A stretch of 64,000 nucleotides of DNA from Solirubrobacter ginsenosidimutans (GTDB lineage Bacteria > Actinomycetota > Thermoleophilia > Solirubrobacterales > Solirubrobacteraceae), in contig NZ_JAPDOD010000023.1 in NCBI RefSeq assembly GCF_027587205.1, positions 1-64,000 of the forward strand. Direction: 5' to 3'. The notes under the pieces are model-generated. The model made no database searches. It was not told where the DNA came from and saw only the letters and a program-made list of their open reading frames with translations. How positions within the stretch are numbered: position 1 is the first letter of the stretch; the number at the start of each line of letters is the position of its first letter. The translations under genes were made by a program, and so were the position numbers. Positions 39,033 to 47,687 of the stretch are shown here, piece by piece.

Positions 39033-42000
39033 TCACCTTTCGGCAGCCGGACACGCGATCCGGTAGTCGCACATCGAGCAGGCCGACCAGCTCGGTGTCG
39101 GCTCGAAGCCCTGGGAGAGGATGCCGTCGGCGACGGTGTTGACGGTCTCGGTGATCCAGTCGCGGTCGTGCTCGGAGCGCTCGACCGGCACCTTCTCGTC
39201 GTCGAGGACGTAGTAGTAGGACTGCGACGCGGCCTCGAGCTCCCACGACTCGCGCGCGCCGACCGCGTAGAGCGAGAGCTGGACGTCCTCGCGCAGCTGG
39301 GCGGCGGTCTTGGGCCGGCCGGTCTTGTAGTCGATCAGCTCGTAGCCGCCGTCGGGCAGGCGATCGACGCGATCGACGCGTCCCCGGAGCAGGTGCGGGC
39401 CGAGCCGGAACTGGAAGGCGCGCTCGAACCACACCGGCTCGCCGTCCTCCTCCTTGAAGCGATCGTGGTAGCGGACGAGCGCCTGCGTCGCCTTGGCGCG
39501 GAACTGCCGCTCCTCCTCGGAGTCGCCGAACCCGCCGCGCCGCCAGCCGGCCTCGAGGAGACCGAGCATCTCCGGCAGGCCCGCCTCGTTCGCGCCGCCG
39601 TGGAAGCGCTCCAGGACCTGGTGGACGAGGATGCCGAAGCGCTGGTTCATCGTCGGCTCGTTCGGGATCCGGAAGACGCGCGCGAACTTGTACTTCAGCG
39701 GGCAGGTCCGGTAGGTCTCGATGTCGGTGGCGGAGAGCAGCAGGCCGCCGCCGCGCTTGGGCAGGAACGGCTCCAGCGACGGCTCGTTGCGGGCGGCGAC
39801 GGCCCGGGCGCGCAGGCGTTCGTCGCGCTCGGCGTCCAGCAGGTACTCGTCCAGGGAGGACGTCTCGAAGATCTCGCGCTGTTCGGAGGTGGAGGACTGC
39901 AGCAGGCGCAGGTTGATCTCCGGCAGCGCCTCCTCGACCGACTGCTCGCCCGTGCGGGTGCGCTCGAGCAGGGCGGAGAGCTTGATCAGCTCGAGGTAGC
40001 GGACGACCGCGTGGGAGACGTCGAGGTCGGTGTCGAAGCGCAGCTCGCCGAGCCGGCCGCCCACCTGCTGCACCGTCGTCAACAGCTCGTCGCGCAGGAG
40101 CCGGAACGTCGACTGCAGCGTCTCAGCAGGCCCGAAGAGCTCCTCTTCGCGGGGCTCCCACTCGCCCGCGACGGCCGCGCGCGCCTCCTCGGCGAACGGT
40201 GACGGCTGCTGCGCCGCGCCGCGGTCGGTCTTCTCCGGGTAGGCGAGGACGAGCCGCTTGCGGGCGCGGGTCATCGCCACATGGAGGAGCCGGCGCATCT
40301 CGGCGGCGTGGGCGGCGCGCGAGAGCGGCGGGACGGTCTCCTTGATCAGCGCGTCCGGGATCGGCTCCAGCGATTGCCGGCGGGGACCGGGCATGCGCGC
40401 GCTCATCAGGCCGAGCACGTAGACGTGATCGAACTCGTGGCCCTTGGCGTCGTGCATCGTCATCACCCGCACGCCGCGGGCGCGTTCGTCGTCGGTGGCC
40501 TCTTCCTCTCTGAGGCCCGCCTCGGCGACCGCGGCGATCGAGCGGGCGAACTCGCGCGCGGTGGCCTGCGGCGCGCGGCGCACGTAGGCGGCGGCGAGCT
40601 CCGCGAAGCGGGCGAGGTTGCGCAGCCGCTCCACGACCTCGGTCGTCGCCGCGAACAGCAGCTGCCGCCGCAGCCCGAGCCGCTCGATCAGCCGGTGCAC
40701 GTAGAGATCGGGGCGCGACGAGTCCAGCGCGGCCGCCGCGCTGCGGTAGAGCTTGAGGAAGATGACGATCCGCTCGCGCGCCTCGGGCGGGATCTGCGGC
40801 GACTCCAGCGCGGCGGAGAGCGCCGCGACCATGTCGAGCTTGCGCCGGCGGGCGATCTGCGTCACGCGGGCGAGGTCGATCGCCCGCAGCTCGACCGGCG
40901 GGCGGGCGAGGGCGCGCACGACCGCGCCCGCGTCGCCCGGGTCCACCAGCAGCCGCAGCCAGGCGAGCAGGTCGCGCACCTCGGCGCGCTGGAAGAACGC
41001 CGCCGCGCCGGACAGGTGGTACGGCACCGCGCGCTCCTCGAAGGCGACCGCGATCGCCTGGCCCTCCGCGCGGACGGACCGCACGAGCACGCACACGTCC
41101 TCGGGTGCCACGTCCTCGCGTGAGACGAGCCGCTCGACCTCCGCCGCCACGGCCTGCGCCTGCGCGCGCTCGGAGGCGCAGCGCCAGAACGCGACCTCGC
41201 CGCCGGGAGCGCCCGGCGTCGCGCCGAGCGTCTTGTCGAGCCGGTCGTCGATCGGCTCGACCACGGCGCCGGAGGCGGCCAGCAAGCGGGCGCCGCTTCG
41301 GTGGGACTCGTTCAGGCGCGCGACCGTCGCCAGCGGCCACTCGGCCCGGAAGTCGCGGATGTTCTTCGTCGCCGCTCCTCGGAAGCGGTGGATCGCCTGG
41401 TCGTCGTCGGCGAAGGCGGTGATCCCGCCGTGCTCGGCGACGAGCAGCCGCAGCAGCAGGCCCTGGGCGAAGCTGGCGTCCTGCAACTCGTCGATGAGCA
41501 CGTGGGTGTAGCGCGCGGACAGGCGCGAGCGCACGTGCGGCTTCTCCCGCAGCAGGCGGAACGCGTGCAGGACGAGGTCGCCGACGTCGAGCGCGCCCGC
41601 CTCGCCCAGCAGCCGGTCGTGGGCGGCGAACAGCTCCGCGAACTCGCGCTCGCGCGCACCGCGCGCGTCATCGGGCAGCGACGCCGCCCAGGCGCGGTAG
41701 TCGGCGGCGCTGATCAGCTCGTCCTTGAGCCGGTCGACGCGGCGGACGATCGCGCCCAGCGTCGCGCTCGGGTTGCCGCGCAGGTCGTGATGGCGCAGCG
41801 GCAGGTCGTCGATGCGCTCGAGCAGCATCGCGAGGCGGTCGGCGGCGGCGACCGGCGTCGCGAACGGGTCCAGGCCGGCCTCCAGCGCCTCGTCGCGCAG
41901 CAGCCGCGCGCACAGGCCCGGGAACGTCGTGACCGAGAGCTCCTCGTACGGGACGGTCATCCGGTCCTCGACGCGCTCGCGCAGGCGGTCCGCGGCGTTC

Positions 42001-42185
42001 TCGCCCAGCGTCAGCCCGAGAACCGATTCGGGCCCACCACCCACCCCCGCCGACGAGCGCTCGGCGAGCCAGGCGAAGCGTTCGACGAAGACCGTCGTCT
42101 TGCCGCTGCCGGCACCGCCGAGGACGAGCAGCGGGCCGCCGGCGTGCTCGACGGCCTCGCGCTGGGCGGAGGTCAGCACAGGCAC
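39033..42185 (-). CDS. UvrD/AddAB-like DNA helicase-nuclease with Cys cluster
   Basis: 1050 residues from GTG 42185 (VPVLTSAQREAVEHAGGPLL). Superfamily-1 motifs: Walker A GGAGSGKTT at 23-31, motif II LIDELQDASF, and AFADDDQAIHRFRGA; motifs V-VI lie at VRVMTMHDAKGHEFDHVYVL and LLHVAMTRARKRLV. The C-terminus is a RecB-type nuclease: GRVDRVDRLPDGG with Asp938, then ELIDYKTG with Asp952 and Lys954. A Cys near 845 (YRTCPLKYKF) with Cys1036, 1039 and 1045 forms the four-Cys iron-sulfur staple seen in AddB and Cas4. It probably acts in double-strand break repair, as AdnAB does in mycobacteria. Only one subunit is present here. Confidence 0.85.
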   Translation of the reverse strand: MPVLTSAQREAVEHAGGPLLVLGGAGSGKTTVFVERFAWLAERSSAGVGGGPESVLGLTLGENAADRLRERVEDRMTVPYEELSVTTFPGLCARLLRDEALEAGLDPFATPVAAADRLAMLLERIDDLPLRHHDLRGNPSATLGAIVRRVDRLKDELISAADYRAWAASLPDDARGAREREFAELFAAHDRLLGEAGALDVGDLVLHAFRLLREKPHVRSRLSARYTHVLIDELQDASFAQGLLLRLLVAEHGGITAFADDDQAIHRFRGAATKNIRDFRAEWPLATVARLNESHRSGARLLAASGAVVEPIDDRLDKTLGATPGAPGGEVAFWRCASERAQAQAVAAEVERLVSREDVAPEDVCVLVRSVRAEGQAIAVAFEERAVPYHLSGAAAFFQRAEVRDLLAWLRLLVDPGDAGAVVRALARPPVELRAIDLARVTQIARRRKLDMVAALSAALESPQIPPEARERIVIFLKLYRSAAAALDSSRPDLYVHRLIERLGLRRQLLFAATTEVVERLRNLARFAELAAAYVRRAPQATAREFARSIAAVAEAGLREEEATDDERARGVRVMTMHDAKGHEFDHVYVLGLMSARMPGPRRQSLEPIPDALIKETVPPLSRAAHAAEMRRLLHVAMTRARKRLVLAYPEKTDRGAAQQPSPFAEEARAAVAGEWEPREEELFGPAETLQSTFRLLRDELLTTVQQVGGRLGELRFDTDLDVSHAVVRYLELIKLSALLERTRTGEQSVEEALPEINLRLLQSSTSEQREIFETSSLDEYLLDAERDERLRARAVAARNEPSLEPFLPKRGGGLLLSATDIETYRTCPLKYKFARVFRIPNEPTMNQRFGILVHQVLERFHGGANEAGLPEMLGLLEAGWRRGGFGDSEEERQFRAKATQALVRYHDRFKEEDGEPVWFERAFQFRLGPHLLRGRVDRVDRLPDGGYELIDYKTGRPKTAAQLREDVQLSLYAVGARESWELEAASQSYYYVLDDEKVPVERSEHDRDWITETVNTVADGILSQGFEPTPSWSACSMCDYRIACPAAER

Positions 42186-42205
42186 CGCCGTAGGATAGGC
42201 CTCAG

Positions 42206-43084
42206 ATGGCCGCTCAATCCCCCGCTGACGCACCCGACTGGCTCGGTGCGTGCCGGCGGTCGGTGGCCGCGATCCGCACGATGCTCTCCGACAAGCCGAC
42301 GATCGCCGAGCGGGTGATCGAGACCGGCACACGCGGCGAGGGCGGCGACCGCACGCTCGAGATCGACCAGGCGGCCGAGGACGTCGTCTTTGGCGAGCTG
42401 CAACGGCTCTACGACGCGGGTGCGCGGTTCACCGCGGTGAGCGAGGAGCGCGGGGTGGTCTCCTTCGGCTCGGACGAGCTCCTCGTGGTCATCGATCCCA
42501 TCGACGGCTCGCTGAACGCCAAGCGCGGGCTGCCGCACTTCGCGCTCTCGGTCGCGGTCGCCGACGGGCCGACGATGGCGGACGTGTTCTTCGGCTTCGT
42601 GCAGGACTTCGGGCCGCGCGAGGAGTGGCTGGCGATGCGCGGCGAAGGTGCCTGGCTTGACGGGGTGGTCCTGGATCCGACGCTGGTGGAGCGGCGCAAC
42701 CGGCTCGGCAAGCTCGAGGTCGTGGGCGTGGAGTCGGCCGATCCCCGCTGGGTCGTGCAGTCGGTCGACGCGCTGGAGGAGACCACCCACCGGATCCGCG
42801 CGATCGGGGCGATCGCGGTGTCCTTGTGCCAGGTCGCCGCCGCCCGCTTCGACGCGATGGCGTCTTTGAAGCGCTGCCGCGCCGTCGACGCCGCCGCCGC
42901 GCAGCTGATCGTGCGTGAGGCCGGCGGCCTCGTGTCCTTCATCGCGTTCGAGGACCCGCTGGCCGCGCCGCTGGACCTCGAGGGTCACTCGCCGGTGATC
43001 GCCGCGCGGACCGCGGCGGGGCTCGCCGACGTCGCCAAGGTGCCGGTGTGGCCGCAGGCCGAGCGCGGGCCCCTGCCACACTGA
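42206..43084 (+). CDS. Inositol monophosphatase family protein
   Basis: 292 residues from ATG 42206, head to head with the helicase across 20 bases. Metal-binding motifs: Glu in AVSEERGVVSF, DPIDGSLNAKRGLPHFALSV (Asp-Pro-x-Asp-Gly-Ser), and a late Asp in LKRCRAVDAAAAQLIVREAG. The family hydrolyses inositol phosphates, fructose-1,6-bisphosphate or PAP; the substrate cannot be assigned. It is followed five bases later by the metalloprotease gene, so they are probably co-transcribed. Confidence 0.85.
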   Translation: MAAQSPADAPDWLGACRRSVAAIRTMLSDKPTIAERVIETGTRGEGGDRTLEIDQAAEDVVFGELQRLYDAGARFTAVSEERGVVSFGSDELLVVIDPIDGSLNAKRGLPHFALSVAVADGPTMADVFFGFVQDFGPREEWLAMRGEGAWLDGVVLDPTLVERRNRLGKLEVVGVESADPRWVVQSVDALEETTHRIRAIGAIAVSLCQVAAARFDAMASLKRCRAVDAAAAQLIVREAGGLVSFIAFEDPLAAPLDLEGHSPVIAARTAAGLADVAKVPVWPQAERGPLPH

Positions 43085-43089
43085 AGTAA

Positions 43090-44124
43090 GTGATCGATTG
43101 GAAGCTCGCCGGGACTGTGGCTCGCGGTGTCGCGAACCTGCAACCCGCCGGCGACCCAACCCCGTTCGAGCAGCTCGCGGGGCCCGCGGAAGAGGCTGAA
43201 CGGCTCGTTTCGGCCTACACCGGCCTGGTGCCGGTGAAGTCGGTGCCCGTCGCGGAAGCCGTCGATCGGGCGGGCTGGATCGAGGCCAACCTGACCGGGT
43301 TGGCGGCGGTGCTGGAGCCCGCTGCGGTGCGGATCGCGGGCAACGCAGGGCCGCTGGGCACGCTCGCCGGCGGCGTGGTCGCCATCGAGGCGGGCGCGGT
43401 CTCCGGGTTCCTCGCGGGGCGCGTGCTGGGGCAGTACGAGTTCCCGGTGCTGGAGCCGGACGCGCCCGCGCGGCTGCTGTTCGTCGCGCCCAACCTCGCG
43501 CACGCCGCGAAGGGCCTGGAAGCGGCCGATGAGCAGCTGCTGCGGTGGGTCGCCCTGCACGAGATGACGCACGCGCTCCAGTTCGGCGGCGTCCCGTGGC
43601 TGCGCCCGCACCTGAAGGAGATGCTCACGGAGCTGCTCGGCGCGCTGGAGTTCAACCCGCGCAGCCTGTTCCGTGTGCCCGATGTCACAGATCTCAAGAA
43701 CCTCGTCGAGCGGGTGCGCGAGGACGGGCTGGCGACGATGATGATCGGCGGCGACCGCCGCGAGTCGCTGGACCGCGTGCAGGCCTTCATGGCCGTGCTC
43801 GAGGGCTACGCCGAGCACGTGATGGACGCCGCCGGCGCCGCGATCCTCGACGACCTCCCGGGCCTGCGCTCCTCGCTGGGCAAGCGCCGCCGCGACCGCT
43901 CCGGGCTGCTGAAGCTGCTCGATCGCCTGCTGGGGATGGACCTCAAGCTGCGCCAGTACGAGCAGGGCAAGAGCTTCTGCGACGGCGTCGTCGCGCGTGC
44001 GGGCATCGAAGGCCTCAACCGGGTCTGGATCGGGCCTGAGGCGATGCCCACCGTGGCCGAGCTGAGCGACCCGCTCGGCTGGCTCGCCCGCACCGAGCCG
44101 TTCCGGCTCGACCCCGCCGCCTGA
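43090..44124 (+). CDS. Zincin-like metalloprotease family protein (DUF2342 type)
   Basis: 344 residues from GTG 43090. The zinc motif is HEMTHAL (LLRWVALHEMTHALQFGGVP), with a downstream Glu helix in FMAVLEGYAEHVMDAAG. It belongs to a family annotated as zinc-dependent metalloprotease or coenzyme F420 biosynthesis-associated protein, widespread in actinobacteria and of unknown substrate. No signal peptide, so cytoplasmic. Likely in an operon with the inositol-phosphatase gene. Confidence 0.8.
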   Translation: MIDWKLAGTVARGVANLQPAGDPTPFEQLAGPAEEAERLVSAYTGLVPVKSVPVAEAVDRAGWIEANLTGLAAVLEPAAVRIAGNAGPLGTLAGGVVAIEAGAVSGFLAGRVLGQYEFPVLEPDAPARLLFVAPNLAHAAKGLEAADEQLLRWVALHEMTHALQFGGVPWLRPHLKEMLTELLGALEFNPRSLFRVPDVTDLKNLVERVREDGLATMMIGGDRRESLDRVQAFMAVLEGYAEHVMDAAGAAILDDLPGLRSSLGKRRRDRSGLLKLLDRLLGMDLKLRQYEQGKSFCDGVVARAGIEGLNRVWIGPEAMPTVAELSDPLGWLARTEPFRLDPAA

Positions 44125-44125
44125 A

Positions 44126-44139
44126 CGAACCTGCGTTCC
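44126..44139. promoter_or_regulatory. SOS-box-like sequence
   Basis: CGAACCTGCGTTCC contains GAAC-N4-GTTC, the LexA half-site pair, just after the metalloprotease stop and about 180 bases before the H1-like gene. The distance makes function uncertain. Confidence 0.3.
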
Positions 44140-44322
44140 TATACGCACAAAGTATCGCCCGGTTTACGGCTGGTTCACGTGCCGATCGGACCGGCGTGAT
44201 ACAAAGTAGGCAGATCGCTGTAACCCGTCCAGGACTTCGGTTTACGTACATATGTTCGCTGGGAACACATAGGGCGAACACAGATTCGAAACCAAACCTC
44301 AGGGCAGGGGGAAAGAGCCACC

Positions 44323-44976
44323 ATGGCCGAGAACGACACGAACACCACCACCACGCCGACCACGACCGCGCCCGCCGCTGCGAAGCCGGCCGCCGCCAAG
44401 AAGCCGGCGGCTGCTCGTAAGCGCAAGCCGGCCGCGCGCAAGCGCCCGGCCGCCCGCTCGGCGACGGCGACCACGCCGTCGAAGTCGACCGGCCGCCGCG
44501 TCCGCACGCAGGCCCGCAACGAGACCCGCGACGCCGCCAAGGCCAACGTCCGCGCCGCCCGCACCACGGCGGAGCAGGGCAAGTCGCTCGTCGAGCGCGC
44601 CGCGCTGACCTACGTCGGCGCCACGCTGGAGGCGCGCGACCGCGTCATCGACGCCGCGACGACGGTGACCGACACCTTCGGCACCCGCGCGAAGGCCGAG
44701 CGCGAGCTCAAGAAGCTCCAGGCCCGCTACGAGCGTCGCGGCACCACCTCGCGCAACCAGCTCGAGCGCGACGTGAAGAAGACCCGCACCCGCCTCGAGC
44801 GCGTCGTGCGCCGCAACCGCAACGCCGTCGAGCGTGACGCGGCGCGTCGCCCGAACCCCGTCACCGGCCAGCTCGCCGGTGTCTCCGGCCGCATCGAGGA
44901 CGCCGCCCAGGTGGGCGTCGCCACCGCGCAGCGCGTCGGCACCCTCGCCAAGGACCGAATCGCGGCCATCGCGTAA
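44323..44976 (+). CDS. Histone H1-like Lys/Ala/Pro-rich nucleoid protein
   Basis: 217 residues after GGGGGAAAGAG. The first 70 are Thr/Ala/Pro/Lys-rich repeats of the AAKPAAAKKPAAARKRKPAA type, as in histone H1 and actinobacterial HU/Lsr2-associated tails. The rest is an Ala/Arg/Glu-rich coiled helix (AERELKKLQARYERRGTTSR). It probably binds DNA without sequence specificity. The 200-base leader has a TGTTC-N5-GAACA palindrome (44250-44264) and CGTACAT. A terminator hairpin follows at 45113. Confidence 0.65.
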   Translation: MAENDTNTTTTPTTTAPAAAKPAAAKKPAAARKRKPAARKRPAARSATATTPSKSTGRRVRTQARNETRDAAKANVRAARTTAEQGKSLVERAALTYVGATLEARDRVIDAATTVTDTFGTRAKAERELKKLQARYERRGTTSRNQLERDVKKTRTRLERVVRRNRNAVERDAARRPNPVTGQLAGVSGRIEDAAQVGVATAQRVGTLAKDRIAAIA

Positions 44977-45035
44977 GCACCACCCGATTTCCCCCGCGTG
45001 CCGACCTGGAGAGGCGGCGTTCGCGGGTACGCCTC

Positions 45036-45055
45036 CCGGCCTCATATCTCGCCGG
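45036..45055. repeat. 20-bp tandem palindromic repeat, copy 1
   Basis: CCGGCCTCATATCTCGCCGG. CCGGC and GCCGG ends pair around an AT-rich CTCATATCTC centre, which stands out in this GC-rich DNA. A near-identical copy begins 30 bases downstream. Confidence 0.55.
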
Positions 45056-45065
45056 TAGGACTCGT

Positions 45066-45085
45066 CCGGCCTCATATCTTGCCGG
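45066..45085. repeat. 20-bp tandem palindromic repeat, copy 2
   Basis: CCGGCCTCATATCTTGCCGG, one base different from copy 1 and offset by exactly 30 bases, or nearly three helical turns, as for cooperative binding of a regulator. It lies after the H1-like gene and 295 bases before the kinase gene. Confidence 0.55.
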
Positions 45086-45112
45086 GCGGGTGTAGCACCC
45101 TCTCCTCCCTCA

Positions 45113-45152
45113 ACCGCCGCCGTGCCCGTCCAGGGCGCGGCGGTGGTCTTTA
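45113..45152 (+). terminator. Terminator after the H1-like gene
   Basis: A GC-rich stem pairs ACCGCCGC and GCCC with GGGC and GCGGCGGT (one internal bulge), followed by GGTCTTT. It fits intrinsic termination of the transcript from 44323. Confidence 0.6.
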
Positions 45153-45379
45153 AACGCCGTGTTCCGACGTTCGATTAGGACTCCCCCCACTCTCATATAC
45201 GGGTTTCCCCCTATGGGCACGGGCTATCGCGAGCGGCATTCTTCTCCTTGCGACATGGACGTAGGGCCCACCGGCATCGCCGACCGTCTCACTGGCGGCG
45301 TGCTCGCGGCCAGACCCCCTCGAGCACGCTTCGGTTGGCGTGCCGGTGGAGCCCGAATCCAACGGTCACACTGAGGTCC

Positions 45380-46348
45380 GTGCTCGCACCTTCACGCGGA
45401 CCCGCGCTCTTCTGGCGCCTGGCGATCGGCAATGCCGCCGTGCTCGCGGCCGCCTGCACCATCACGGCGCTCGTGTTCAGCCCCAAAGCACAGGACGTCG
45501 CGCTGCGCGAGCTGTCGATCTTCATCGGTGGCCTCGCGCTGATGCTGGCCGTCAACCTGCTGCTGCTGCGCCGCGCGCTCGCGCCGCTGCGGCAATTGAC
45601 CGCGTTCGCGCGCCGGATCGACCCGCTCGAGCCCGGGCATCGGCTCGACGTGGCCGGCGGCGACTCCGACGCCGCCGAGCTGGCGGCGGCGTTCAACGAG
45701 ATGCTCGAGCGCCTCGAGGTCGAGCGCCGCGACAGCGTCGCCCGCGCCCTCGCCGCGCAGGAGGGCGAGCGCCTGCGAGTCGCCCAGGAGCTCCACGACG
45801 GTGTCGGGCAGTCGCTCACCGGCGTGGTCCTGCAGCTCGGGCGCGCCGCGCGCGACATGCCAGAACCCGACCGCGAGCGGGTGCTCGAAGCGCAGGAGAC
45901 GGCCCGCGACAGCCTCGAGGAGGTCCGCCGGATCGCCCGCATGCTCCGCCCGGAGGCGCTCGACGACCTCGGGCTGGCGAGCGCGCTGCACGTGCTCGGC
46001 GAGCGGGTCGCCGAGCACTCCGAGCTCGACGTCGACGTGCACGTCCAGCCCGGCCTCCCGGACTTCGGGGAGGACGCCGAGCTCGTCGTCTACCGCGTCG
46101 CGCAGGAGGCGCTGACCAACGTCGCCCGCCACGCGCACGCCAACCGCGCCCAGGTCAGGCTCGAGCTCTCCGGCGGCCGCCCGCTGCTGGAGATCGAGGA
46201 CGACGGCCGCGGCTTCGCCCGCAACGGCAGCGAGGGCGGCGGCGTGCGCGGAATGCGCGAGCGGGCGGTCCTGATCGGCGCCACGTTGCGCCTCAGTCGC
46301 AGCGACCTCGGCGGCGCACGTGTCACCCTCGAGCTGCCCGCCACGTGA
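45380..46348 (+). CDS. Sensor histidine kinase (NarX/LiaS type)
   Basis: 322 residues from GTG 45380, with GAGG upstream. Two membrane helices (about 10-30 and 45-62) flank a very short external loop. A HAMP domain follows (LRRALAPLRQLTAFARRIDP). The HisKA_3 site is AQELHDGVGQSLTGVVLQLG, and the ATPase has LEIEDDGRGFARNG. The tiny sensing region suggests detection of membrane state rather than a soluble ligand. It overlaps the response regulator by GTGA. Confidence 0.85.
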   Translation: MLAPSRGPALFWRLAIGNAAVLAAACTITALVFSPKAQDVALRELSIFIGGLALMLAVNLLLLRRALAPLRQLTAFARRIDPLEPGHRLDVAGGDSDAAELAAAFNEMLERLEVERRDSVARALAAQEGERLRVAQELHDGVGQSLTGVVLQLGRAARDMPEPDRERVLEAQETARDSLEEVRRIARMLRPEALDDLGLASALHVLGERVAEHSELDVDVHVQPGLPDFGEDAELVVYRVAQEALTNVARHAHANRAQVRLELSGGRPLLEIEDDGRGFARNGSEGGGVRGMRERAVLIGATLRLSRSDLGGARVTLELPAT

Positions 46349-47004
46349 ACCAACGCCTCCATACCCGCATCCTGCTCGCCGATGACCACGCGGTCGTCCG
46401 TCGCGGCCTGAGGCTCGTGCTCGAGGGTGAGCCTGACCTGCGTGTCGTCGCCGAGGTGGGCGATGGGGCGGAGGCGGTCGAGCGCGGGCTGCACGACGAC
46501 GTCGACCTCGCCGTCCTGGACATCTCGATGCCGCGGATGACCGGCCTGCAGGCCGCGCGCGAGCTCACGAGCCGCCGCGACGACCTGCGCGTGCTGATCC
46601 TGAGCATGCACGACAACGAGCAGTACCTGTTCGAGGCGCTGCGGGCGGGCGCCTCGGGCTACGTGCTCAAGAGCGTCGCCGACCGCGACCTCGTCGAGGC
46701 GTGCCGGGCGACGATGCGCGGCGAGCCGTTCCTGTACCCGGGCGCGGTGCGCAGCCTGATGCGCGACTTCGTCGAGCGCGCCCGCCGCGGCGAGACGCCG
46801 TCGGATGACCCGCTCACGCCGCGCGAGGTCGAGATCGTGAAGCTGATCGCCGAGGCGCGCACCACGCGCGAGATCGCGGCCGACCTGGTGCTCAGCGAGA
46901 AGACCGTCGAGCGCCACCGCACGAACATCCTCGCCAAGCTCGGCATGCGCGATCGCGTCGAGCTCGTCCGCTACGCCATCCGGCGCGGGCTCGTCGAACC
47001 GTAG
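46345..47004 (+). CDS. NarL/LuxR-family response regulator
   Basis: 219 residues from GTG 46345. The receiver has Asp13/Asp14, phospho-acceptor Asp59 (LAVLDISMP) and Lys near 109 (YVLKSVAD). The LuxR-type HTH is LTPREVEIVKLIAEARTTRE followed by KTVERHRTNILAKLGMRDRV. It is the partner of the kinase encoded just upstream. Confidence 0.9.
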   Translation: MNQRLHTRILLADDHAVVRRGLRLVLEGEPDLRVVAEVGDGAEAVERGLHDDVDLAVLDISMPRMTGLQAARELTSRRDDLRVLILSMHDNEQYLFEALRAGASGYVLKSVADRDLVEACRATMRGEPFLYPGAVRSLMRDFVERARRGETPSDDPLTPREVEIVKLIAEARTTREIAADLVLSEKTVERHRTNILAKLGMRDRVELVRYAIRRGLVEP

Positions 47005-47098
47005 GGGTCACCGGCTGGTGGGGGTGGTGGGTGGGACCACGCCCATTTGGGGGTTCTCCCGGATGGACCGGAACCCCGCACGTCAGGACCATGTCCTG

Positions 47099-47665
47099 AT
47101 GGACATTGTGCTCGTCGACGATCACCCCGCCGTGCGGGCGGGGCTGCGCGGGCTGGTCGAGGACGAGGACGGGCTCCGCGTCGCCGCCACCGCGGCGACC
47201 GCGCGCGAAGGCTTCGAGGCGATCGCCGACACCCAGCCCGAGGTCGCGCTCGTCGACCTCCACCTGCCCGACGATGACGGCCTGTCGCTCTGCCTGCGCA
47301 CCCGCAGCCTGCCGAGCCCGCCGCGGGTGATCATCTACTCCGCCTTCGCCGACGCCGGTTTGGCCGTGCGAGGGGTGATCGCCGGCGCCGAGGGCGTGCT
47401 GCCGAAGGCCACCGCGCCCCGCCTGCTGCTCGACGCACTGCTGTTCGGAGCGAAGACCCAGCTGGACACCCGCGCGCTGCGGGCGATCGGCGAACGCCTC
47501 GACGCCGCCGACCTGCCGATCCTCGGCATGCTCTCGCATGGGGTCGGTCCGGAGGAGATCGCGGTCACGCTCGGGCTGGAGCCGGAGTGGCTCGAGGCGC
47601 GTCGTTGGGCGATGCTCTCGCGCCTCACGGCGTCCGCGCGACGGCATCCCCTCGCGGCCGCGTAG
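47099..47665 (+). CDS. Stand-alone response regulator with degenerate output domain
   Basis: 188 residues from ATG 47099. The receiver has Asp7/Asp8, acceptor Asp53 (VALVDLHLP) and Lys near 106 (GVLPKATAP). The C-terminus (LPILGMLSHGVGPEEIAVTL) keeps the start of a LuxR-like helix but lacks the T-x-R-E-x-E and recognition-helix signature, so DNA binding is doubtful. It may tap or buffer the phosphorelay of the adjacent kinase. Confidence 0.8.
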   Translation: MDIVLVDDHPAVRAGLRGLVEDEDGLRVAATAATAREGFEAIADTQPEVALVDLHLPDDDGLSLCLRTRSLPSPPRVIIYSAFADAGLAVRGVIAGAEGVLPKATAPRLLLDALLFGAKTQLDTRALRAIGERLDAADLPILGMLSHGVGPEEIAVTLGLEPEWLEARRWAMLSRLTASARRHPLAAA

Positions 47666-47687
47666 CCCAGGCTGCGACAATGACGGC

